The notes: generated from the sequence alone by a model not told the origin. Counted from the stretch's first letter, positions 1 through 8,858 are shown. The stretch is 13,522 nucleotides of DNA from Ichthyophonus hoferi (GCA_002751075.1 NAOQ01000977.1:5345-18866); one strand, 5' to 3'. Program-made: numbers and translations.

Positions 1-29
1 GTTGTGTTTGTTGTTGTTGTTGTTGTTGT

Positions 30-77
<48 letters not shown>

Positions 78-87
78 GTTTGTTGTT

Positions 88-129
<42 letters not shown>
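1..129. repeat. (GTT)n microsatellite running into a 41-base poly-T
   Basis: Positions 1-90 are almost pure GTT/TTG repeat with a few extra T interruptions, and 89-129 is an uninterrupted T run. Open frames across it are poly-Leu, poly-Val or poly-Phe and are not genes. Read on the minus strand it is a long A run followed by (AAC)n, the form an old retroposon tail can take after microsatellite growth, but no retroposon body is recognisable in the adjacent bases. Exact lengths of such runs are unreliable in assemblies. Confidence 0.9.
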
Positions 130-130
<1 letters not shown>

Positions 131-301
131 AAATCTTTCAAACTTTTATACTTTTACAGTAACTTACGTGATTATCTTTGGTTTAATTACAGTTACATAT
201 GCGATTAATATTAATATGACCAATTAATGGGAGTTTATAATTTTGATATGTTCAAGTGTGTCAGTGATGTAAGAATTTATGCTTATTAGGCTAGATTAGG
301 C

Positions 302-322
302 TGGGCCATTCCAAATGGCCCA
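302..322. repeat. 9-bp perfect inverted repeat with a 3-base loop
   Basis: TGGGCCATT at 302-310 is followed by CCA and then AATGGCCCA at 314-322, its exact reverse complement. This is the most GC-rich patch nearby. Just before it ATTAGGCT occurs twice, at 285-292 and 295-302, 10 bp apart. It could be a dyad protein-binding site, a transposon tip or chance. Confidence 0.6.
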
Positions 323-500
323 CTCCAAAATAAAGAAAGGTTGGTAACGTAGGATTTAAAATATAATGGGGAATAATAACTGGCTAGATAGTATTATATG
401 ATCAGACACGAATTGTACGATAACTGTGATTGGACCAGAGCGTTTAAACGGTAATTTATAGGGGGAAGCATATTATACCCTCTCTCTATCTTAAGCTGCT

Positions 501-530
501 ATGACGCAAGCATGACGCATGTATGACGCA
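501..530. promoter_or_regulatory. three ATGACGCA motifs at exact 11-bp spacing
   Basis: ATGACGCA occurs at 501-508, 512-519 and 523-530, each 11 bases after the last, so all three face the same side of the helix. TGACGCA(A) resembles bZIP sites (CRE/AP-1/C-EBP half-sites). The intervening bases differ from copy to copy, being AGC and then TGT. The site lies within presumed intron. Binding is inferred from motif shape only; a short degenerate tandem repeat is the alternative. Confidence 0.3.
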
Positions 531-779
531 TGCCAGGTGGCGGACTATGCTGTAAACAAAACTAGAAGCCCCTTCTCAACCACACAGTGATTAACTTATA
601 CCATTCTGAACATATGTAATGTGGTGTAGTGAGACTGAATTTGGATTAAACCATCTACCTTCTGGAATATGGTATAGGAGGTTAATAACATTCTATAACA
701 TTACTAGGTGGGTTTGATAGATATTTACTCTCTTTTCGTTATATCTTAGTTAATTACTACCTGATAATCTTACAAAAGT

Positions 780-805
780 AATTAATTAATTAATTAATTA
801 ATTAA
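780..805. repeat. (TTAA)n simple repeat
   Basis: Six to seven tandem ATTA/TTAA units. Similar shorter runs occur near 1516-1530 and at 3190-3210. Confidence 0.85.
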
Positions 806-1850
806 GGGATTACTATAACATATTCCCCGTGTGACAACATCGAAAAGCAGCATTATATTTTAGATTATACTTTTTGAATATTTTCGTGAACCAAGAATTC
901 ATTTGAAGGACTAGCGAAGCTGTATTTACTTTAGGTTTATTGTTGTGCTTTTTGCCTTTTCAATTGACTTAGAGGAGGAACAGATTGCCTTTCATTGGTA
1001 GAATTTAATCAATAACTAGGGATAGAAAGCCAATGAACTACATTCTGATTGCACTTTCGGCTTTTTCGATCCTATTTTTAAATGTTTTATGTTTAGACAG
1101 AACGTCATAGTTTTCTTTTATATATCTATAAGGGTCCAATCATCTTCAATGACTCTGTCTAATATAGTAATCCATACAGAATTATCTAATTGGGCGATAT
1201 AAAATGGTATTTGATTTGTTATTTGATGAGTTTTTGAATGATATCATGACATAATATTCCTGATCCTATACTAGGGGCTAGGTGATTGTTCATTTGCTGG
1301 TAAATTAAAATTCTACATTTATAAGGATATACTTGGAGGACTAGATATTCTAGAACCAATTAATTATCAATTATGTGATGAGACCCCTTCATTGCCAATC
1401 ATACATTTGATTGGTCTGTATGATCAACCCTCATTAATCTGATTGATTTTGGTAAAGTAAGTAACAAAGTAAAACTGAAAATCGAAGCAACCTTAGGTAA
1501 CTAACTATTCATGAATAATTAATTAATTAATACTGGTAATTTATGTCATTAAAATTCCCAGGATCTTATTACTTGTGATAACTGTAACAAGAGAAGCATC
1601 TATTGCAAGCATTTTTTTTTGCATTTTTTCTTTCGTTCAATTTCGACTAAACTAGTATAAATGTAAAACAAACATTCCCATGAAGACTGGTATATCTTCA
1701 GCCCGCATTATCAATAATGTATATGGTCACCATTCTACATTATTCATAACAAAACTTTATCTATTGGTTAAATTTATAAAACGTGCTACAATACCACTCG
1801 TGTTATTGACTAATAGACTGTGTTGATTTTGTTGTCTTTTCTCTCTCTAG

Positions 1851-1951
1851 CTAAATCGACAGCAACAACAGCATCAAAGATTGCAGTATACCCGTCAGTA
1901 TTATACAGCCTCTCTTTGCAACGACCCACGAAAACATGCTCTCACATCTAG
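1851..1951 (+). CDS. left gene, exon a (first visible)
   Basis: The acceptor is a strong pyrimidine tract ending TCTCTCTAG at 1850; the donor is GTAGGT at 1952. Read in phase 0 it gives 33 residues beginning LNRQQQQHQR, then YYTASLCNDPRKHAL, and ends in phase 2. The second frame is also open but ends exactly in TAG at 1949-1951 and does not fit the next exon; the third starts with a stop. Confidence 0.7.
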
Positions 1952-4762
1952 GTAGGTTAACTGTTATGTTATGTTGTGTTATATTATGTTATATTATATT
2001 ATATTATATTATGTTATGTATGTGAATTTTGGTGCATTACTATGTTATAAATATAGTATTCTACTAATATGGTAGCGTATGTATCGTTTTGATATTTTTA
2101 TTGGGGTTATGCTATTGGGGGATTATAGCATTATACTGTGACATCAACGGATGGCCATACATGTATATATACAGATGTGATCGTATGTTGTTTCAATGAG
2201 CTGCTTTGCCTTTTCCCTTGCCCTGCGGCATTGGCAATATAATAATATAATATGATATTCTTGAAACTTGATTGGCATGCACGGATTGAGATAATTGCTT
2301 TGCACAATAATAAATGGACATCCTTTTGCTTTTCATATTCATATATATATATGCAACAACCAAAAGAAATCATCATTCTTTTCTTAGGGTGATGATTATA
2401 TTAACTGTTAAAGTTAAGAGATATATTAGAACCCTAAGGAAATAAGACGAAAGTATAATAATAATCCATCCACCATGAAAGAGAGAGTTGGGAAAATTGA
2501 GATATGATGAAGGGGGTTTATAAATGATGTATTGGATTTCTAATTGAAAATTGGTATGGGGGGGTCTCAGTATCACTGCCCTCTCTCAGCCTTACCAGCC
2601 GCTAGTTCGTTTTGGCAAGAAGCTTACTGGCTATAAGCGCACCTACAAAGAAGTGACCTTCCTAGATTGCGCTGAGATGGGACCTAAACCTGAAAAGTTT
2701 GTGGAAAGGATAGAGGAATGTCTGGATGGGGGAAAGTATGTGGTTATGTTATATATACTACTATTACTATTACTATTACTGCTATATGAGTTAGATAATT
2801 TATTAAGTTATGGGTTTATAGCTATATGTGCACGCATGTGGGAATATGCCATATATAGACCATATAGATATACATACATATATACATGCATACTAAATAC
2901 CCTCACTGTGGATAGATACCCCACTCTCTTGTTGACCTTTGCCGATCTGATTGACCCTAGCTGGAGTCTTCTCAGTCTCATGCAAGGTAGGGCTGGTTGG
3001 TTAGTGTGGTGGTGTTTTGATTGCATTTTGGAGAGAACATACATACATACGTACTACATACTATCATACCATTATACATCCATACTAAATAAAGATTGGC
3101 GACGATGATTAGTTGGCTAGCTATGATTAAGTAATTAATCACAGTAACTGATCATAAAACAATCAGCACTTAATTATCGTATGTATACCGATTAATTAAT
3201 TAATTAATTAGTCTGTGTCGTTATTACTGTTATGCTGCTATTACTTAAAATAAGTTTGCATTAATTGATTGTTTTTTAACCATTTTCAATTCCTGTCTAA
3301 ACCCTTTGGTAATAATTGTGACGTTGTTCTTTAGATCCAACGAGCAATTGTACCCTCATTTTTCTCCCCAAGTCCCAATACAAGAAGGCAGTAGGGATTT
3401 TGAGCAAGTTTATTAACATGTATTTAAAGGTAAGAGCATAGATATGTAGGTATGTATGTATGTATTTATGTATATGTGCATGTATGTATGTATATATGTA
3501 TACATGTATGTATGCATGTATGTATGTATGTATGTATGTATGTATGTATGTATGTATGTATGTATGTATGTATGTATGTATGTATATGTGTATTTATATA
3601 TGTATGTATCTATGTATCTATGTATCTATGTGTGTATTTATATATATAGGTATGTATCTATGTATGTATATATGTATCTATGTACACAAGTGATAAGGAA
3701 GAGGTATCAAGCAAGAGAATGTAGAATAATGCTAAAATCACAATTCATGATATAAAATAACATCTGACTAATCGAATCGAATCGGGTCGCAGAATGCACG
3801 ACATAGTGCCCAAGGACCCAATGCCTGGGTTCTGAATCCATGCCAATTCCTAACTGCAGCTGTAGGCAAAGTAAGTGCCAATATTTTTGTCGTTCCCACA
3901 CCATTTAAATCTGTGATAGTTCCAATCAACTACACTAGTTAAATTTAAGTTTTAAATAATTTCCAAGAAAATAAAACAAATGGATGAGAGATGGTAGGAT
4001 CAACCTGATATTATTTTTTCCTGGTAGTTACTGTAGGTGTTCCATTCAAAACCTTGATTTGATGTTGTTTTCTTTAATATTTTTGAATCATAACAATTCA
4101 AATTTCTAATGTAACTTGTCTGCAGGTCCATTATTATTGCACTTATTACTTTTGTTGTGCCACCGTAATCTGTCCCTCTTTTTCTTTTGTTTTTTCTGTT
4201 TCTTTCATTGGTTTTCTTTCTTTCGCCAGTCCCCTTCTGTCTCTGCTGTGATGTTATGTGGCATGATATGGCATGATTTATGTTATAGTTCTGATATGGC
4301 CATTTTTGTTCTTTTTCGCCGTTTAGATTGGTCTCATTATTAGTCATACGATTCATAAATGCATTAAAAACTATTATCTAACACCATTGGCTACAATGGC
4401 TTTTAAGAATTTACAACCTTCATAGAACTGGATAAGTCCCAAACTATAGCGATTCATGTAATATGGTTTCCTAACTTCCTTTTCATTTGTCAACTCCTTA
4501 CCAATGCCATAAATACTGAGGGTGCTATTAAATTAGTTAAAAATACAGATTGGATGGGTAGTCATGCCTACCAATACCCTTTAACACAGTTAACTATCAC
4601 GTAGTTGCAGTAATACCAATGTTTTCGCTCTGTTCCTAGTGTGGTTAACCTCAAGTTCTTTTGAATTTTCAGATTCGTAAAGACTTAGGCCAGTCGGTTG
4701 TGGTCTTCAACTGGCCCCGAACACACCTTACTACAGCATCATGTCGTTCTCTCCATATATAA
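1851..4762 (+). CDS. unrecognised protein, C-terminal 173 residues, five exons (5' partial)
   Basis: Five exons (1851-1951, 2571-2735, 2916-2986, 3335-3429, 4673-4762) join with matching phases (2, 2, 1, 0) into one open frame that ends at TAA 4760-4762. Each intron is GT-AG. The start is missing: exon 1 opens in phase 0 without an ATG, so earlier exons lie upstream. The protein begins with a Gln-rich stretch (residues 4-7, QQQQ), then FGKKLTGYKRTY (about 47-58). Next come alternating hydrophobic strands and charged helices: EVTFLDCAEMG (60-70), YPTLLLTFADLIDPSW (90-105), CTLIFLPKSQYKKAV (117-131) and SVVVFNWP (152-159). It ends SCRSLHI. This reads like a soluble alpha/beta domain, with no signal peptide or membrane segment in this part. 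I do not recognise the family; a GREB1-like C-terminal domain crossed my mind but I see no diagnostic motif and do not call it. Coding status is well supported by phase and by GC contrast with the introns; function is unknown. Confidence 0.8.
1963..2020. repeat. (TTATR)n pentanucleotide repeat
   Basis: Tandem TTATG/TTATA units begin about a dozen bases after the exon a donor, inside the 619-base intron. Confidence 0.8.
2571..2735 (+). CDS. left gene, exon b
   Basis: Encodes ITALSQPYQPLVRFGKK through IEECLDGG. The acceptor CTCAG at 2570 has a poor, G-rich tract but a CTAAT branch-like motif about 28 bases upstream, and it is the one whose phase matches exon a. A better-looking acceptor (GCCCTCTCTCAG at 2589) lies 19 bases inside and would shift the frame relative to exon a. 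The donor is GTATGT at 2736. Confidence 0.75.
2757..2780. repeat. (CTATTA)n-like trinucleotide repeat
   Basis: Short ACT/ATT alternation in the 180-base intron after exon b. That intron is a multiple of three and free of in-frame stops, so a continuous open frame runs through it. Confidence 0.7.
2916..2986 (+). CDS. left gene, exon c
   Basis: Acceptor GTGGATAG at 2915 and donor GTAGGG at 2987. Completes a Lys codon, then encodes YPTLLLTFADLIDPSW and SLLSLMQ, leaving phase 1. A buried beta strand followed by a Trp-containing turn is the likely structure. Confidence 0.8.
3190..3211. repeat. (ATTA)n simple repeat
   Basis: Five ATTA units in the intron between exons c and d. Confidence 0.8.
3335..3429 (+). 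CDS. left gene, exon d
   Basis: Acceptor GTTCTTTAG at 3334 and a near-consensus donor AAG/GTAAGA at 3429/3430. Encodes D (split codon), PTSNCTLIFLPKSQYKK, AVGILSKFINMYLK and ends in phase 0. The pattern is a hydrophobic strand followed by an amphipathic helix. Confidence 0.85.
3449..3685. repeat. long (GTAT)n microsatellite
   Basis: Perfect GTAT repeat from about 3516 to 3584, flanked by imperfect TATG/TATC/TATA units, at the 5' end of the 1,243-base intron between exons d and e. All three + frames stay open across it as Met-Tyr-Val-Cys repeats, which are artefacts. The array starts within 20 bases of the donor. Confidence 0.95.
3686..4672. other. remainder of the long intron, no gene seen
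   Basis: Contains an (AATCG)-like run and a GC-raised patch at about 3770-3870, then a T-rich stretch near 4155-4225 whose minus-strand shadow is a Lys/Arg/Asn-rich frame. Neither has paired splice sites giving a frame compatible with the flanking phase-0 exons. The intron ends in TTGAATTTTCAG. Confidence 0.6.
4673..4762 (+). CDS. left gene, terminal exon with stop
   Basis: A good acceptor (TTTTCAG at 4672) opens in phase 0, matching exon d. Encodes IRKDLGQSVVVFNWPRTH, LTTASCRSLHI and TAA at 4760-4762. GC content falls sharply right after the stop, as expected at a coding end. Confidence 0.85.
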   Translation: MRKDLGQSVVVFNWPRTHLTTASCRSLHI

Positions 4763-4974
4763 TCCAAGTTTATGTAATTTCCTGGAGACTTAGAAGTAGA
4801 TAAATAGAATCTGCAGTTATACCTTGTATAAAAACAGAAAAGCTCAAGAATATTGACGAAGTAGCTGTTGTATATATATATATGGATACATGGCTATTGT
4901 TAACTATGATATCCTGAAGTATTAAGCCATTCGTGGTGTTATTCCCATCCGTCAGAATTGAAGTTATTACTAAT

Positions 4975-4995
4975 ATTTATTGATTTATTTATTTA
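4975..4995 (+). promoter_or_regulatory. AU-rich element-like ATTTA cluster
   Basis: ATTTA occurs at 4975-4979 and, overlapping, at 4983-4987, 4987-4991 and 4991-4995, giving the TTATTTATT nonamer core. In animals such clusters in 3' UTRs recruit mRNA-decay proteins. It may also be a short (TTTA)n repeat in AT-rich DNA. Confidence 0.35.
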
Positions 4996-5161
4996 TTTTA
5001 GTCCGAATGACCAAAACATTTTGATACAACTGTAACACTTGTGTATTTATGATTTGTGGATTTTAGTTTATTTGGTTCTCCACACCATTTATTTTCCCAA
5101 TGGAAATATTTATTGGGAATCATTTAGTTAATTTAGGTAACACATAGTAATGCTCAATCAA

Positions 5162-5172
5162 AATAAAATAAA
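5162..5172 (+). terminator. candidate poly(A) signal of the left gene
   Basis: Two AATAAA hexamers share one base (5162-5167 and 5167-5172). About 20 bases on, a GT-rich stretch (TGTTGGTTGTGTGTTAG, from 5191) looks like a downstream element. Spacing is right for cleavage near 5185-5190, about 400 bases past the stop. Lone AATAAA motifs are common in DNA this AT-rich, so the GT-rich partner is the main support. Confidence 0.5.
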
Positions 5173-6034
5173 TGCTAAACTCCATAAACATGTTGGTTGT
5201 GTGTTAGCCGAATGTAGAATGTACTCTTAGTCAAATCTCGGCATATAAAAAACGGTAATACATTTTGTGTGTACCTCAACTTAATTGGAAAATATGGTGC
5301 GTCCTTGTCCAACCACCTACAGTGCGGTACATATTTAGTTATTATTAAGTACAAATCATATTTGGTCTCGAAGACATCAACACATCAAGATTGTCAAGTG
5401 TGATTGGCCTTATTGTCGTGGTGTCAATGCCACATAGCTGGACTAATTTAAGAAGTTTGCTTATTGATGTATTGGGTTATTTATTTATAATTAATGGCTG
5501 TACGCATATTGGTAGGCAACAGGTTTTACTCTGACAATTAATTGGCATTGTCACAACTTTCTGTGAGTTAATTTAGCCTGACCTATCTATCACACATACA
5601 CTTTATAACCTTTTATGGCACTGTTGATATAGAATTGTCTCACTACTAATTATGGAATTCTATAATATAGTTATACTGATGTGTTTTTATTGCTATTCCC
5701 ATTCTCATATGTATATATTAGATATTGGAACCCCTACTATGCTAGAAAATGTATTAATTGACTGATAGGCATTTTGTCTTGAATTCCCTCGGCAACATTG
5801 CAATGAAAAATATTAAATTTATACTGTAAATGTGCATATTGGGTTATTGTATCCTTTAAACGTATAACTGAAAAAACGACTTAGAAATATTCCAAATATA
5901 CAGAATTCATCTGAAATTAATTGCACTAAAACATTTTCAATCCTACAAATGGAAAATAAGTACAAATAATGAAAAGTTGAATCATACATATTTTTTGTGG
6001 TTACACATTGGCATGTTATAACACAACTGCGAGT

Positions 6035-6223
6035 CTGGGACATCACCTTCCTGGAACATCACCCATTAGATTACTTCAGCGTTTTCACTAGTAGCGCTTA
6101 GTTTAGGACCCAGTGAAAACGGTAAAAATATTGGAATAATCGGAATGGTAGTGTTTGCATTGGGTCCTAAACTAAGCGCTACTACTGAAAACGCCAAAGT
6201 AATCTAATGGGTGATGTCCCAGG
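6035..6223. mobile_element. foldback / MITE-like inverted-repeat element
   Basis: Arms at 6050-6115 and 6158-6223 are reverse complements over 66 bases with five mismatches (about 92%), separated by 42 bases. The tip reads CCTGGGACATCACCC (right arm, reverse strand). On the left the tip is doubled: CTGGGACATCACC at 6035-6047 and CTGGAACATCACCC at 6051-6064. A nested repeat, CGTTTTCACT / AGTGAAAACG, sits at the inner part of the left arm. There is no room for a transposase, so it would be non-autonomous, and I see no clear target-site duplication. As RNA it would form a long hairpin. The superfamily is unknown; calling it mobile is inference from structure. Confidence 0.7.
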
Positions 6224-7311
6224 CTAATATAAGAGCAATAAGTTAAAGCAATAAAGCCTCAGACTTTTAAAGCCTGTGCATTAAAAGTCCTTGCTAGTCA
6301 CTATCAAATCGATATCATAATCTAAGACTTTGTGAAAGTTACTATTGGTTAAAATATATCTATAAATAGTCTTGTGTTGCCAATCCAATGATCACTAATT
6401 GAATAATTATTGATAATGTTAACTAATCAGTGAGAGGTTATTAACTCGGTAATTCACACAAGATAACTAATTAATCTACATTTAAACACGTACTAGCTTA
6501 ATATAGCAACAATTATAATTTATCTACCGCCAATGAACCATATATGGCCACATAATCATCCACATATGGAATGTGTTGTTATTAATCAGCAGCATTGAAT
6601 GGCGGGCTCATATGAGAGAATGTATAAAACATAAAATGAGTGTTTTTTTTTTAATACACAAACAAAACACCTCTAATAATTAACATATGAAAAAACAAAG
6701 GATAATTTTTTTTTATATTTGAATAAAATTAAAATAACAACACAATTTTTAATATAACGATAAAACAGTTGAGATTTTAATGCAGGTTGCCAAGAAAGAC
6801 TATAAATAAATAAATCAAAAGATCTACAGAAAAACAAAACCAAACAAGAACTATATATATTCCTTTAAAACAAAGAGAAAAAAAATAACATGAGGATAAT
6901 ATAATAAAAAAAACAGCTGGGAGAGTTTCAATTAAGCTTTAAATTGTATAACATATTTTACTTTCAACTCGAATGTTTTAACAACTACATCATCTATCTC
7001 ACGCTGGCGTGTTTGGGTTGTCACATCCATTGACCCGAATATATTTTTTCTTTATGAATTCATTGGACATAATGCGTAAGAGTCCAGTTAATAGAACTAC
7101 CAGGTTTTGTAACTATGATACTTACTATTCAAGCTTTCTATGCTACTATGTTGGGAATAATAAGTATATACAAGAGCGTTCCTGTGACCTACATTTGTTT
7201 AGAGGGCAAGAGAATACGGAATTAAAAGGCATTTTAACGTGTACTTTGCATGCATGGAGTACAAATATGCTAAGACATATTTTTATTATTATACAAGTTA
7301 GCAGGACCAGT

Positions 7312-7330
7312 CTTAGGCAGGATGCCTAAG
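7312..7330. repeat. small perfect hairpin
   Basis: CTTAGGC, loop AGGAT, GCCTAAG: a 7-bp stem with 5-base loop. It may be the remnant of a transposon tip or chance. Confidence 0.4.
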
Positions 7331-7550
7331 CAATGTGTTATGTGGACCCCAAAACATGATATGAAATAGCTTACGGTATAATCGCAGGGCCTCTGCCATT
7401 GGCTGGTTCAATTTTGTCCAGATCATCACATATGAATGCTAATTGCTAATAAAATTAAATGATTATAGCTATATATAAAAATACCCAAATTAATTAAATA
7501 TTCATGTTTTAACAAACTTTGATAGGTAACTATAACCAAATGTAAGACAA

Positions 7551-7868
7551 GTGGTAACAATAATAAAGGATAATTTATCTAAACATGGTGAACACCTTAA
7601 TTTCAATAAATCTTTGCTCGGTTTTATGAAAATAGTAGTTGACTTTCATTGAAAATAGTTAAAGACAGAGTTTTTCCTATGACCTTTCCAATAATAATTA
7701 AGGGCATACCACTGTGCAACACTTTACTGCTAAGTTATTGACCAGTAAGAAGGACGATTGCCAACAACTTCTCATTTAGATCAATCAGAGAAATGTATAA
7801 ATGTGATGATAATGATAAAGAATAATCTATCTAGGCATAGTGAAAATTTTAGGTTATAATAAAATTTA
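7551..7868. repeat. pair of diverged direct repeats about 250 bp apart
   Basis: Segments near 7551-7613 and 7802-7868 share a similar order of motifs: GTGRTRA, then AATAAAGGATAATTTATCT in the first versus GATAAAGAATAATCTATCT in the second, then CATGGTGAA versus CATAGTGAA. By eye the identity is about 70-75%. AT-richness inflates this, so duplication is only suggested. Confidence 0.3.
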
Positions 7869-8718
7869 TATAGTATATCCAATGGGATTATCTCGATTTC
7901 TTTATTATTTGTTGGCGTTAATTCGTATGTTCGATTAAAGTGTATACATATCAAATAATATAGTTAGGTGAAGTTATAAAGCAAAATTAAGTATCATTGA
8001 CATTTACAGTGAAGCATGAAATACATCTTTATATGCGAGCCAACTTGATATTGATAGCTTTGGACGTTCCTACGTCAATATCTTGAAATAGGTGAATTTT
8101 TGCTTGTTACATTACTATATTTAATTTTAGTTCGTGAAGAGGTCTTAAAACTGCAATATCTCGGTTACTTCATTCGATAAAGTTATCAGCCTTTAAGTAT
8201 ATATGACTTATGAACATACTACCACAAATAGATAATACAATTTACCATCCTAAAAATTAGTCTTAGATAGATGCTATTGAACTACGATTGCAATAAAGGG
8301 CTCATTTATATAATCAGATCTAGAATGCCCTGGATTTAGAAATTCAGAGGCTACTAATAGTATAAATCATTCACTATTGAGATGTTAAAAAAAGTGAGAG
8401 ACAGATATAGTATCCAGTATGATATTATTAGTAAAGATGATCAGTAACACCAAGTACAGACTAAGGGATGGTCACAGCTTTAGCACATTTATTAATCATC
8501 TATGTATAATGTATAGATATGGTCAATATTCATTAAGTATATATATTGGTCATTAAAATTTGCAGTCACTTTATGTTGCTGAACAATTAGTTACATTATC
8601 TTAGACATATCACCTCCTTCCACCTCTGTATGGCTTATTTCATAGTAATATGTAGTGAAATATATATATTTGTCCATGTAGGAAAAGTATGACCTCATAA
8701 TATAAAACTGAATGTCAA

Positions 8719-8770
8719 CCAATTATGGGTAATGACGTAATGAGAGTGGGCCGGATTTCTCATCCACGTG
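8719..8770 (+). promoter_or_regulatory. candidate LARS1 proximal promoter
   Basis: Within 52 bases are a CCAAT box (8719-8723), a CRE-like TGACGTAA (8733-8740), a GC-raised GGGCCGGAT with an ETS-like core (about 8748-8756) and a palindromic E-box CACGTG (8765-8770), all 90-140 bases before the ATG. No TATA box stands out. This is typical of housekeeping promoters, and MYC (E-box) and ATF-family factors are known activators of aminoacyl-tRNA synthetase genes in animals. The motifs are seen directly; use as a promoter is inferred. Confidence 0.45.
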
Positions 8771-8840
8771 TATTGTACTTCATGATAATATACCAGATTA
8801 GCTACTACATTCTTTATTGTTGTTGTTGGGCTTTGAGTGT

Positions 8841-8857
8841 CTGCTCTTTGTTTACAG
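8841..8857 (+). other. 3' splice-site-like tract immediately before the LARS1 ATG
   Basis: CTGCTCTTTGTTTACAG ends two bases before the start codon and resembles a strong acceptor. It could close a 5' UTR intron, or accept a trans-spliced leader if the organism uses one; otherwise it is a coincidental pyrimidine-rich leader. Confidence 0.35.
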
Positions 8858-8858
8858 T

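Larger units (their letters stand above)
130..1850. other. AT-rich stretch without a supportable gene, probably upstream intron of the left gene
   Basis: I see no exon with good splice sites and a GC-raised open frame here. It ends in a strong pyrimidine tract and CTAG acceptor at 1850. Since the exon at 1851 begins in phase 0 with no in-frame ATG, earlier exons should lie left of the window and this stretch is most simply intron. It holds an inverted repeat (302-322), an 11-bp-spaced TGACGCA array (501-530), a (TTAA)n run (780-805) and scattered TAATTAAT motifs. An embedded small exon or regulatory element cannot be excluded. Confidence 0.5.
4763..5190 (+). other. probable 3' untranslated region of the left gene
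   Basis: About 430 bases of AT-rich sequence from the stop to the first good poly(A) signal. It carries the AU-rich element at 4975-4995. Its extent is inferred from the poly(A) signal only. Confidence 0.4.
5191..8700. other. AT-rich intergenic spacer
   Basis: No frame here has splice sites, GC rise or recognisable protein content. It contains the foldback element (6035-6223), a very A/T-rich low-complexity section (about 6640-6960), a small hairpin (7312-7330) and two diverged copies of a roughly 60-base segment (7551-7613, 7802-7868). No tRNA or other structural RNA was recognised. Confidence 0.6.

Noticed and set aside
1852-1951. Alternative open reading of the first visible exon in another frame
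   Set aside because: It ends exactly in TAG at 1949-1951 and would not join any downstream exon, whereas phase 0 fits the exon b acceptor at 2570.
2131-2576. Two minus-strand frames of 81 and 67 residues
   Set aside because: They lie in an AT-rich intron and overlap the start of exon b on the other strand, with no coding character.
2551-3108. Single uninterrupted 185-residue frame covering exons b and c
   Set aside because: The middle part (2736-2915) is an intron of 180 bases that happens to lack in-frame stops, with good GTATGT and AG sites. The tail beyond 2986 is low complexity and AT-rich. The spliced model continues cleanly to exons d and e.
3449-3755. Three overlapping + frames of Met-Tyr-Val-Cys repeats
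   Set aside because: Pure translation of the (GTAT)n microsatellite.
3827-3839. GGGTTCTGAATCC, resembling the tRNA B box
   Set aside because: It carries an extra base relative to the B-box consensus, and I could not fold a cloverleaf or find a convincing A box upstream.
4000-4356. 118-residue minus-strand open frame, Lys/Arg/Asn-rich
   Set aside because: It mirrors a T-rich, low-complexity intron stretch, lies antisense within the left gene, and shows no domain or upstream signals.
5819-6046. 75-residue minus-strand frame next to the foldback element
   Set aside because: Low-complexity composition and no motif. It stops at the foldback element and does not look like a transposase fragment.
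3813-6168. 12-base match (reverse complement) between the intron patch near 3813 and the inner arm of the foldback element
   Set aside because: Several matches of this length are expected by chance in 13.5 kb; the flanks do not align.
7009-7329. 106-residue + frame in the intergenic spacer
   Set aside because: AT-driven composition, no GC rise, no recognised domain and no splice partners. I treat it as chance.
8047-8082. 8-bp stem GATATTGA/TCAATATC with 20-base loop
   Set aside because: Short, AT-rich and with a large loop; such pairs are common by chance in this composition.
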